Positions 1 through 5,591 are shown, counted from the first letter of the stretch. The stretch is DNA of 6,975 nt from Thermoleophilia bacterium (GCA_016463385.1 JAEMRL010000122.1:1-6975); one strand, 5' to 3'. Notes: generated by a model from the letters alone, not told the origin. Program-made: numbers and translations.

Positions 1-1617
1 GGCTTCGGGGTCTGGGCGCACCACATGTTCGTCAGCGGCATGGCGGCGTGGCTGCGCGTGCCCATGATGATCACCACGATCATCATCGCGATCCCCACCG
101 GCGTGAAGATCTTCTCCTGGCTCGGGACCATGTGGGGCGGCAAGATCCACCTCAAGACGCCGATGCTCTACGCGATGGGCTTCATCGGGGTGTTCGTCAT
201 CGGCGGGCTCTCGGGCGTGATGCTGGCCGTCATCCCCGTGGACATCCAGGTGACCGACACCTACTTCGTGGTGGCCCACATCCACTACGTCTTCGTCGGC
301 GGCAGCGTCTTCACCATCTTCGCCGGGGTCCATTACTGGTTCCCGAAGATGACCGGGAAGATGTACAACGAGACGCTCGGGATGATCAGCTTCTGGATCA
401 TCTTCATCGGCTTCAATGCCACCTTCATGCCGATGCACTGGCTCGGCATCCAGGGCATGCCCCGCCGCGTCTCCGCCTACGACGAACGCTTCGAAGCCGT
501 GAACCAGTTCATCGGCATCGCGTCGATCGTGATGACGCTCGGCTTCCTCGTCTTCTTCTACAACATGATCACCTCGTGGCGATCCGGCCCGAAAGCGCCC
601 TGGAACCCCTGGCGCGGCCGCACCCTCGAGTGGCTCGTGTCGTCGCCGCCGTCGCTCTTCAACTTCGAGGCGACCCCGCAGGTGGTCGGAGGCCCGTACC
701 AGTACGGCATCCCCGGCGCGCGCCACGCGGTGGTCTTCGCCCCCGAGGAGATCGGCGGCGAGCTCACCGAGACCGAGAAGCGCACGATCGTGGTCATCGC
801 CAACGAGACCGTCGCCTCCGCCGCGCTCATCGACGAGATCCGCCACCGCGCCTCCGAGGGCCTCTGGCGCTTCACCTTCGCCGTGGCCAACGAGGGCGGC
901 GACTCCCGGGCCGCCGACCGTCGCCTGCAGGTCGCGCTGTCGGTGCTCGCCGAGGCCGGCATCGACGCCTCGGGCACCGTCGTCGAGGGCGACCCGTTCG
1001 CCGCCGCCGCCGCGATCACCGCGGAGGAGGACGTGCACGAGGTCATGCTCGCGACCTACCCCACCGGGCAGTCCGGCTGGATGGCCGACGACATGGTCGA
1101 CCGCCTGCGCAAGAGCACGGGCCTCGGCATCACCCGCGTCGTCGTCCGGCCCGAGGAGGCGCGCGCGCCCCTCAGCCGCCCGGGTGTGTCGCAGGTCGTG
1201 GTCGTGGCCGACGCGGGCCTCGGCACCGCGGGGCTCGTCACCGCCCTGCGCGAGCGCGCCGACCGGCAGCCCATCGGGGTCGTCCTCCTCTCGCCCATGC
1301 ACCTGAGCGGTCCCGGCTGGACCGACGAGGCCGAGGAGCAGCGCACCGCCACGTTCGAGCGCGTCCGCGCCGCCATCGACGGCCTCCAGTCGGTCGGGGT
1401 CCAGTCGCGCGGTGAGGTCCTCGACGGCGACGCCGCCGCCGCGGCCCGCATCGCGGTGGCCGAGCACCACGCCGACGAGATCCTGGTGATCGCCGCCCGC
1501 GGCGGCCGCCTGGAGTCGGACGAGGCCCTGGCCGCGGTCCGCACCGCCGCCGGAAGCGTCCCCGTCGAGCGGATCGTCGTCGATGCGGAGGCGCCGGCCT
1601 CCCCGTCCGGGAGCTAG
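1..1617 (+). CDS. ctaD: Cytochrome c oxidase subunit I (C-terminal part) fused to two USP-like domains, 5' truncated
   Basis: This is the catalytic subunit of a heme-copper terminal oxidase, which reduces O2 to water and pumps protons in the cytoplasmic membrane. The frame is open from base 1, so the true start lies upstream; 538 residues are visible. Seen: the VWAHHMF motif (residues 4-10) with the two CuB histidines H7-H8, IPTGVK with the K-channel lysine at 106-108, and AHIHYV with the heme a3 and heme a histidines at 277-279 and 283-285. GMPRR and the terminal EWL...SPP block (about residues 208-220) follow. Five hydrophobic helices, corresponding to helices VIII-XII of the family, fit residues 20-195. 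The protein would normally end near residue 235. Instead it continues through two alpha/beta units, about residues 261-386 and 397-530. Each opens with a hydrophobic strand (TIVVIANET, QVVVVADAG) and ends in a VVV/IVVD strand, like universal stress proteins. The first carries a QSGW...R motif that I associate with actinobacterial USP-like proteins. The oxidase assignment is near certain; the USP assignment is by pattern. Confidence 0.95.
   Translation, partial: GFGVWAHHMFVSGMAAWLRVPMMITTIIIAIPTGVKIFSWLGTMWGGKIHLKTPMLYAMGFIGVFVIGGLSGVMLAVIPVDIQVTDTYFVVAHIHYVFVGGSVFTIFAGVHYWFPKMTGKMYNETLGMISFWIIFIGFNATFMPMHWLGIQGMPRRVSAYDERFEAVNQFIGIASIVMTLGFLVFFYNMITSWRSGPKAPWNPWRGRTLEWLVSSPPSLFNFEATPQVVGGPYQYGIPGARHAVVFAPEEIGGELTETEKRTIVVIANETVASAALIDEIRHRASEGLWRFTFAVANEGGDSRAADRRLQVALSVLAEAGIDASGTVVEGDPFAAAAAITAEEDVHEVMLATYPTGQSGWMADDMVDRLRKSTGLGITRVVVRPEEARAPLSRPGVSQVVVVADAGLGTAGLVTALRERADRQPIGVVLLSPMHLSGPGWTDEAEEQRTATFERVRAAIDGLQSVGVQSRGEVLDGDAAAAARIAVAEHHADEILVIAARGGRLESDEALAAVRTAAGSVPVERIVVDAEAPASPSGS
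775..1614 (+). other. Tandem USP-like C-terminal extension of subunit I
   Basis: This is the domain region within the ctaD product, roughly residues 259-538. Unit 1 (about 261-386) runs from strand TIVVIANET through an acidic-helix region and EVMLATYPTGQSGW to ITRVVV. Unit 2 (about 397-530) runs from QVVVVADAG through EILVIAARGG to VERIVVD. Each unit alternates hydrophobic strands with Ala/Glu/Arg-rich helices, as expected for the Rossmann-like USP fold. The canonical ATP-binding pattern GxxGx9G(S/T) is not clearly present, so nucleotide binding is uncertain. Subunit I ends on the cytoplasmic side in this oxidase family, so the extension should be cytosolic. A sensory, regulatory or docking role is inference only. 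There is no stop codon or frameshift between the oxidase and the extension. Confidence 0.7.
1609..1613 (+). promoter_or_regulatory. Ribosome binding site of ctaE inside the end of ctaD
   Basis: GGGAG lies 7 nt before the ATG at 1621 and overlaps the last codons of subunit I (stop TAG at 1615-1617). It supports the 1621 start and suggests translational coupling of the two oxidase subunits. Confidence 0.6.
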
Positions 1618-1620
1618 CCG

Positions 1621-2247
1621 ATGGCCACCGTCGAGCCCACGATGAGCGCGCCCTCCCAGGCGACGCCGCCTCCCTCGCGGGGAAGCCAGATCAGCATGGG
1701 GATGCTGTCGATGATGTTCTTCATCGGCTCCGAGGTCATGCTGTTCGGCTCGCTGTTCGCCGCCTACTTCTTCGTCCGCTTCAACGTGGCCGACCAGTGG
1801 CCGCCGCTCAACTCCGAGGGCGAGCCCTTCGAGCTGCCGAAGATCATCACGGGCGTCAACACGGCGATCCTGGTGGCTTCGAGCTTCACGATCCACTGGG
1901 GTGAGCACCGCCTCAAGCACTACGGCGACCGGAAGGGCCTCGAGCGCGGCCTGCTGGTCACGATGCTGCTCGGCGCCACCTTCCTCCTGATCCAGGTGAA
2001 CGAGTACATCCACCTCGGGTTCACGCCGCAGGACCAGGCCTTCGGCTCGGCCTTCTACACGCTGACCGGATTCCATGGACTCCACGTCTTCGTGGGCCTC
2101 ACGCTCCTGACCCTCTGCTACATCCGGGTCAAGCGGGCGCACGACTTCACGCCGCAGTGGTCCACGCCCCTGCAGGCCTCCAGCCTCTACTGGCACTTCG
2201 TCGATGTGGTCTGGGTCCTGCTCTACATCCTGGTGTACCTCGTATGA
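1621..2247 (+). CDS. ctaE: Cytochrome c oxidase subunit III
   Basis: This is the membrane subunit III of the aa3-type oxidase. It binds subunit I and supports proton uptake and enzyme stability; it carries no metal. The product has 208 residues, as expected for short bacterial forms with five helices. A Pro/Ser-rich tail of about 22 residues comes first. Hydrophobic segments then lie near residues 26-52, 72-92, 110-130, 143-168 and 187-208. Family hallmarks are GSEVMLF with the conserved membrane glutamate E38, the GFHGLHV motif at 150-156, and the terminal YWHFVDVVW block at 190-198. The ATG is 3 nt after the ctaD stop and has GGGAG 7 nt upstream. Its TGA stop overlaps the ATG of the cytochrome c gene. 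Later methionines (8, 26) are possible starts, but the ribosome binding site favours 1621. Confidence 0.95.
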   Translation: MATVEPTMSAPSQATPPPSRGSQISMGMLSMMFFIGSEVMLFGSLFAAYFFVRFNVADQWPPLNSEGEPFELPKIITGVNTAILVASSFTIHWGEHRLKHYGDRKGLERGLLVTMLLGATFLLIQVNEYIHLGFTPQDQAFGSAFYTLTGFHGLHVFVGLTLLTLCYIRVKRAHDFTPQWSTPLQASSLYWHFVDVVWVLLYILVYLV

Positions 2248-2687
2248 CCTCTCCGCGCCGTAGGGCCCGCCGCCTGGCGGCAGTCGTCGCCGTGGGCGTC
2301 GCGGCCGTGGGCCTCTCCGCCTGTGGCGACAGCGGCGAGCCCGCCGACCTGGACGCCGGCAAGACGAGCTTCGTCAACCTCTGCGCCAGCTGCCACACGC
2401 TCGAGGACGCCGGCACGCCGGTGGCCGTCATCGGGCCGAACCTCGACGATTCCTGGCGCGCCTCGCGACAGGCCGGCTTCGACGACTCGCAGTTCCAGGG
2501 CACCATCGAGCGGTGGATCAAGATGGCCCAGAAGCCGATGCCGCGGGACCTCGTGACCGGGCAGGACGCCGTCAACGTGGCCGCCTACATCGCCTCGGTC
2601 GCCGGCACCTCGCCCGAGAGCGGCGTCTTCCCCGCCCAGACGACCCCCGAGGTTCCCGAGCCGTCTCGGCAGGAGCTGAAGGACTAG
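2244..2687 (+). CDS. Lipoprotein mono-heme cytochrome c (class I)
   Basis: This is a small c-type cytochrome, probably the electron carrier that feeds the oxidase encoded just upstream. The product has 147 residues. The N-terminus is Arg-rich (residues 5-10), followed by a hydrophobic stretch (11-23) and the lipobox LSAC with C27 as the lipidated cysteine. The mature protein should therefore sit on the outer face of the membrane. The heme motif is CASCH (residues 47-51, bases 2382-2396). M99 in the KPMPRD motif is the likely sixth iron ligand, and the VNVAAYIASV helix near residues 113-123 is typical of the family's last helix. A Pro/Glu-rich tail follows. The ATG at 2244 overlaps the ctaE stop as ATGA. 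A GUG-like start further upstream (2157) would add 29 residues and spoil the signal peptide, so I reject it. Its role as oxidase donor is inferred from context. Confidence 0.9.
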   Translation: MTSPRRRARRLAAVVAVGVAAVGLSACGDSGEPADLDAGKTSFVNLCASCHTLEDAGTPVAVIGPNLDDSWRASRQAGFDDSQFQGTIERWIKMAQKPMPRDLVTGQDAVNVAAYIASVAGTSPESGVFPAQTTPEVPEPSRQELKD

Positions 2688-2695
2688 TTGGCGAC

Positions 2696-2720
2696 GCTCC
2701 CGCCCTCCGGGGCCAGGAGC
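2696..2720 (+). promoter_or_regulatory. Hairpin with UCCG tetraloop covering the ribosome binding site of the downstream SDR gene
   Basis: An outer stem GCTCC (2696-2700) pairs with GGAGC (2716-2720). An inner stem GCCC (2702-2705) pairs with GGGC (2710-2713). A small 1x2 internal loop separates them, and the apical loop is TCCG (2706-2709), a UNCG-class tetraloop closed by C-G. The downstream arm contains the AGGAG ribosome binding site of the GTG start at 2728. No T-run follows, so a simple intrinsic terminator is unlikely. Chance hairpins are common at this G+C content. Confidence 0.4.
2715..2719 (+). promoter_or_regulatory. Ribosome binding site of the SDR gene
   Basis: AGGAG lies 8 nt before the GTG at 2728. 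It decides that start, since no ATG is available near the conserved N-terminal strand of the dehydrogenase. Confidence 0.65.
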
Positions 2721-2727
2721 GGCCGCG

Positions 2728-3432
2728 GTGACTGAACGGCTCGCGGGGATGCGGGTGGTGGTGACGGGCGCCTCCCGGGGCCTCGGCCGCGCGCTCGCGG
2801 AGGGGTTCGCCGCCGAGGGAGCCCGCCTCGTGGTGACGGCGACGACGGTACGGCGGCTCGAGGGCACGATGGCGCGCGTGCGCGAGAGGGGCGCCGACGT
2901 GCAGGGGGTGCCACTCGACCTGGGCGATCCCAGGAGCGTCGAGGAGGCGGCCGCGCAGACGCTGGCCGTGCTCGGGCGCGTGGACGCCGTGGTGAACAAC
3001 GCGAGCCTCCTCGGGACCCGTACGCCGATCGCCGACTACCCCGCAGACCTGTGGGACGCGGTCATGGCGGTCAACCTCACCGGTACCGTCCAGTGGACGA
3101 CGGCGCTCATCCCCGCGATCTCGCAGGGCGGCGCCATCATCAACGTCACCTCGGGCGCGGCCGGGCGGGCCGGCTGGGGGGCGTACGCCGTGTCGAAGCT
3201 CGGCCTGGAGGGGGTCACCACGATGCTGCGCGAGGAGCTCCGCGACACCGGCATCCGCTGCGTGGCGGTCAACCCGGGACCGCTCCGCACCGCGATGCGG
3301 GCCGCCGCCTACCCCGACGAGGATCCCCAGACCGTGCCGCACCCCTCGCGTGTCGTGGAGCCCTTCCTCGCGATCGCCGCCGGCGAGGACCCGGGGCCCC
3401 GGATCGACGCCGCCGAATGGGGATCGCGGTGA
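2728..3432 (+). CDS. SDR family NAD(P)-dependent oxidoreductase
   Basis: This is a classical short-chain dehydrogenase/reductase of 234 residues with a soluble Rossmann fold; the substrate is unknown. Visible motifs: the cofactor loop TGASRGLG (residues 13-20), LDLGD after the third strand (63-67), NNAS (90-93), the structural asparagine N116, the catalytic serine region VTSG (S142), and the YAVSK catalytic pair Y153/K157. NPGPLRT follows at the usual place after the active site. The arginine in TGASRGLG and the basic VRR at 41-43 after the second strand suggest NADP(H) preference, which is inference. The start is GTG at 2728, preceded by AGGAG. The gene lies 40 nt downstream of the cytochrome c gene, and its TGA overlaps the GTG start of the next gene (GTGA), so the two are probably co-translated. 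It may be transcribed with the oxidase operon, but no functional link is evident. Confidence 0.93.
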   Translation: MTERLAGMRVVVTGASRGLGRALAEGFAAEGARLVVTATTVRRLEGTMARVRERGADVQGVPLDLGDPRSVEEAAAQTLAVLGRVDAVVNNASLLGTRTPIADYPADLWDAVMAVNLTGTVQWTTALIPAISQGGAIINVTSGAAGRAGWGAYAVSKLGLEGVTTMLREELRDTGIRCVAVNPGPLRTAMRAAAYPDEDPQTVPHPSRVVEPFLAIAAGEDPGPRIDAAEWGSR

Positions 3433-4127
3433 GCTCCCTCCGGGCCATCCCGATGATGACCTCGACCCACGGGTGGCAGGACGTGGAGATCGAGCCGGTG
3501 GACGAGCCGCTGGTGCGGGTCGCCGAGATCGGCCCGCGGGTGCACGACGCCCCGCAGTACCACGCGATGGGCCTGGCGGGCGCCCTGCCCGAGGGCTGGG
3601 TCCGCGAGGGGGTCGCCGACCGACTCGGGACCGTCGCCGCCGGCCTGCCCGACGGGCGCAGCCTGATCGTCTGGGACGGCTACCGGCCGCTCGCCACCCA
3701 GGCGGCCCTCTACAACGGCTATCTCGACGAGCTCACGATGGTGCACTACGACTGGCCCGCCGCGGCCCTCGAGGAGGCCGCCGCGCGCTACGTGACCGCG
3801 CCCTCCCGGTCGATGGCGGCGCCGCCGCCCCACCTGACCGGCGGTGCGGTCGACCTGACCCTCGGCGACGGGGACGGCCGGCCGCTCGACCTCGGCACCA
3901 GCTTCGACGCCTTCGTCGAGGAGGCCGGCGCGCGGGCGCTCGAGGACGTGCCCGGCGAGGCCCGCGGCCTGCGCCGGCTGCTCTTCTGGGCGATGGCCGG
4001 CCAGGGCTTCACCGCCTACCACGAGGAGTGGTGGCACTACGACCACGGCGACCAGTTCTGGGGTCTCGCCACGGGCCGCCCGGCGATCTACGGCGCCGCC
4101 GACCCTCCGGGGCAGCTCGCCGGCTAG
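3429..4127 (+). CDS. VanX-like D-alanyl-D-alanine dipeptidase (M15D family)
   Basis: This is a predicted zinc D,D-dipeptidase that hydrolyses D-Ala-D-Ala. The product has 232 residues and no signal peptide, so it is probably cytoplasmic. The family signature is complete. The VWDGYRP motif carries the transition-state arginine (R86). HLTGGAVD fits HxxGxAxD with zinc ligands H135 and D142. EEWWHYD supplies the catalytic glutamate E200 and zinc ligand H203. I chose the GTG at 3429, which overlaps the SDR stop as GTGA and has GGGGA (3419-3423) 5 nt upstream. An in-frame ATG at 3417 lacks a ribosome binding site. No vanH or vanA (D-lactate ligase system) is nearby, so glycopeptide resistance is not implied. 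Recycling of D-Ala-D-Ala or peptidoglycan peptides is the more likely role for such orphan homologues (inference). Confidence 0.9.
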   Translation: MSSLRAIPMMTSTHGWQDVEIEPVDEPLVRVAEIGPRVHDAPQYHAMGLAGALPEGWVREGVADRLGTVAAGLPDGRSLIVWDGYRPLATQAALYNGYLDELTMVHYDWPAAALEEAAARYVTAPSRSMAAPPPHLTGGAVDLTLGDGDGRPLDLGTSFDAFVEEAGARALEDVPGEARGLRRLLFWAMAGQGFTAYHEEWWHYDHGDQFWGLATGRPAIYGAADPPGQLAG

Positions 4128-4169
4128 CCCGGGCCCCGGTGCGCCCTGGCCCCGCCGCCCGCCCTGGTC

Positions 4170-4175
4170 TACCGT
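4170..4175 (+). promoter_or_regulatory. Putative -10 box of a leaderless araC-type regulator transcript
   Basis: TACCGT fits the actinobacterial TAnnnT -10 pattern and ends 6 nt before the ATG at 4182. No Shine-Dalgarno sequence precedes that ATG. Together these suggest transcription starting at the A of the start codon. No recognisable -35 box is seen. Confidence 0.45.
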
Positions 4176-4181
4176 CGGGCG

Positions 4182-5009
4182 ATGTCGTCCGAGCTCGTCG
4201 TCCGCGCTCCCGGCCCGCACCTGGCGGGGGTCGTCGTCGGCTACACCGGCTTCGCCGAGTCCTCCTCGGGGCCGGTGGGCTTCCGCGAGCTCCCGTGCAC
4301 GTACGTGCCGCTGATCATCGACCTCGGGGAGGGCTGGAGCGTCGGCGACCCCCATCACCCCGCGCGCCCGCCCGAGCGCCTGCGCTCCTTCGTGGCCGGT
4401 CTCACCGACGGGCCGGTCAGCGTGGAGCACCCGGGCACGGCCCGCTGCCTTCAGGTCGACCTGACCCCGCTCGGCGCCCGGCGCCTGCTCGGCATGCCGA
4501 TGAGCGAGATCGCCAACCGGTCGGTCGCGCTGGAGGACGTCCTCGGCCCGTCGGCCGGGCATCTCGCCGAGCGCCTCGACGCCACCCACGGCTGGGACGC
4601 GCGCATCGCCCTCGTCGAGCGCGTCGTCGCCGCGCGGCTCGCGCGCAGCGGGCATCCCGACCCGGGCGCCGCGTGGGCGCTCGGGCGGCTGTCGGCGAGC
4701 GGTGGCCGTGTCGCGATCGGCGACCTCGCCCGCGAGCTCGGCTGGAGCCACCGCCGCCTGATCGCGCGCTTCCGCGCCGAGGTCGGGCTGCCGCCCAAGA
4801 CCGTCGCGCGCATCGTCCGCTTCGAGCGCCTCCGCGCCCTGCTCGGCGCCGAGCCCGGGATCGGTCTCGCGCGCGCCGCGGCGGGCTGCGGCTTCTCCGA
4901 CCAGGCCCACCTCGCCCGGGAGGTGCGGGACCTCGCCGGCACCACTCCCTCGGCGCTGCGCGACGACGACGTCAATTACGTCCAAGACCACCCGCCCGGC
5001 GGCTCATAG
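4182..5009 (+). CDS. AraC-family transcriptional regulator with DUF6597-like N-terminal domain
   Basis: This is a predicted DNA-binding regulator of 275 residues. The N-terminal half (about 10-122) carries FRELPCTYVPLIIDLG, an SFVAGLTDGPVSVEH block, and QVDLTPLGARRLLG with MSEIANR. This resembles the DUF6597 ligand/oligomer domain found in many AraC-type regulators. The C-terminal AraC domain has a first helix-turn-helix at about 179-200 (IGDLARELGWSHRRLIARF) and the GLPPKTVARIVRFERL linker helix at 202-217. A second helix-turn-helix lies at about 229-252 (GCGFSDQAHLAREV), followed by GTTPSALR. The VNYVQD tail at 264-269 is one I recognise from regulators next to VOC-fold proteins. It has its own apparent promoter (TACCGT, 4170-4175) and lies 40 nt upstream of a VOC gene, the likely target or partner. 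The ligand is unknown. Confidence 0.9.
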   Translation: MSSELVVRAPGPHLAGVVVGYTGFAESSSGPVGFRELPCTYVPLIIDLGEGWSVGDPHHPARPPERLRSFVAGLTDGPVSVEHPGTARCLQVDLTPLGARRLLGMPMSEIANRSVALEDVLGPSAGHLAERLDATHGWDARIALVERVVAARLARSGHPDPGAAWALGRLSASGGRVAIGDLARELGWSHRRLIARFRAEVGLPPKTVARIVRFERLRALLGAEPGIGLARAAAGCGFSDQAHLAREVRDLAGTTPSALRDDDVNYVQDHPPGGS

Positions 5010-5012
5010 CCT
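5007..5012 (+). promoter_or_regulatory. Weak candidate -10 box for the VOC gene
   Basis: TAGCCT fits TAnnnT and overlaps the stop codon of the regulator gene. A start about 6-7 nt downstream would give a leader of roughly 30 nt containing the ribosome binding site at 5036-5042. The match is short and could be chance; read-through from the regulator gene is equally possible. Confidence 0.2.
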
Positions 5013-5035
5013 CCTCCGCATCCGTCGAACCCGTC

Positions 5036-5042
5036 AGAGGAG
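5036..5042 (+). promoter_or_regulatory. Ribosome binding site of the VOC gene
   Basis: AGAGGAG lies 7 nt before the ATG at 5050. It is the strongest Shine-Dalgarno match in the window and fixes the start. Confidence 0.7.
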
Positions 5043-5049
5043 CAGCGCG

Positions 5050-5457
5050 ATGACCACCCGGACGATCGTCAACGGCGCCTTCCCGATCATCCCCTACCGC
5101 GATCCCCGGGCGGCGCTCGCCTGGCTCACGCGCTGCTTCGACGCCCGTGTCACGGCGGTCCACCCGCCGGACCCGGCCGAGCCTCTCGTCCACGCCGAGG
5201 TGGTGGTGGGCACGGGCAATGTCGCCCCGACCCTCTGGGCCGACGACGGGAACCCCTTCCACTTCGAGGGGCCGATCGCGGTCTACGTGGCGGTCGACGA
5301 CCCCGACGCGCTCCACGCGCACGTGGCCGCCGCGGGCGCCGAGATCGTCATGGGGCTCACCGACCAGGACTACGGATCGCGCGAGTTCGCCGCGCGCGAC
5401 TGCGACGGCAACGTCTGGTGCTTCGGCACCTACCGTCCGGAGATCCCCGCCCCGTGA
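5050..5457 (+). CDS. VOC family protein (glyoxalase/bleomycin resistance/dioxygenase fold)
   Basis: This is a small soluble protein of 135 residues with the vicinal-oxygen-chelate fold, built from two beta-alpha-beta-beta-beta units. Visible features: the PIIPYRDPRAALAWLTRCFDA opening (residues 12-32), in which the first strand leads into the helix that carries the Ala-Trp-Leu pattern. The central IAVYVAVDDPDALHAHVAAAGAEIV strand-helix (about 76-100) follows. The closing block is QDYGSREFAARDCDGNVWCFG (about 105-126), typical of PhnB/glyoxalase-like members. The substrate cannot be read from the sequence; members include glyoxalases, thiol transferases and drug-binding proteins. H62 or so near HAEVV and the final acidic/aromatic block could be metal or ligand positions, but I cannot assign them. 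It follows the AraC-type regulator by 40 nt with a strong ribosome binding site, and regulator plus VOC protein is a recurring pair. Confidence 0.88.
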   Translation: MTTRTIVNGAFPIIPYRDPRAALAWLTRCFDARVTAVHPPDPAEPLVHAEVVVGTGNVAPTLWADDGNPFHFEGPIAVYVAVDDPDALHAHVAAAGAEIVMGLTDQDYGSREFAARDCDGNVWCFGTYRPEIPAP

Positions 5458-5479
5458 TCGCCGACGCGGGCAGGTCCCG

Positions 5480-5496
5480 CCGGAGTGGACCTCCGG
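5480..5496. repeat. Short perfect inverted repeat after the VOC gene
   Basis: CCGGAG (5480-5485) and CTCCGG (5491-5496) form a 6-bp stem with a TGGAC loop, 22 nt after the VOC stop codon. No T-run follows, so on its own it is a weak terminator candidate. Confidence 0.4.
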
Positions 5497-5530
5497 GGCG
5501 GTCGATCCGGTCGCCGGGGCTCGACCGTCC
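5496..5530 (+). terminator. Possible stem-loop terminator or mRNA 3'-end structure
   Basis: GGGCGGTCGA (5496-5505) pairs with TCGACCGTCC (5521-5530) over 10 positions, with one G-U pair and a 15-nt loop. It lies between the VOC stop codon and the promoter of the prenyltransferase gene, where a transcript end is expected. The lack of a U-tract makes classical intrinsic termination uncertain. A protein-binding palindrome (CGGTCGA/TCGACCG) is the alternative. Confidence 0.4.
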
Positions 5531-5591
5531 CGGCACCGCGGGCTCATCGTCGCCGGTGCGGGAATCGCCGGGAGGGCGTCCGCGGCGCCGG

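Noticed and set aside
2157..2243. Upstream start for the cytochrome c gene
   Set aside because: It would put about 29 residues in front of a clean lipoprotein signal peptide. The ATG at 2244 overlaps the preceding stop in the usual operon manner.
3051..3428. N-terminal extension of the dipeptidase to an ATG at 3051
   Set aside because: It would overlap the SDR catalytic region, its translation is Arg/Gly/His-rich, and the GTGA start at 3429 gives the family's normal length.
4131..4152. GGGCC/GGCCC inverted repeat after the dipeptidase gene as a terminator
   Set aside because: The stem is only 5 bp with a 12-nt loop, there is no T-run, and such matches are expected by chance in this G+C-rich spacer.
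3309..4991. A 560-codon open frame on the minus strand
   Set aside because: It lies opposite the SDR end, the dipeptidase and the regulator, all of which have clear family motifs. Its translation is Arg/Gly/Glu-rich low-complexity with no recognisable domain, as expected for antisense frames at high G+C.
3350..5053. A 567-codon open frame on the plus strand in another frame
   Set aside because: The translation is dominated by Arg, Pro and Ala with no motif, and it overlaps three well-supported genes in their own frames.
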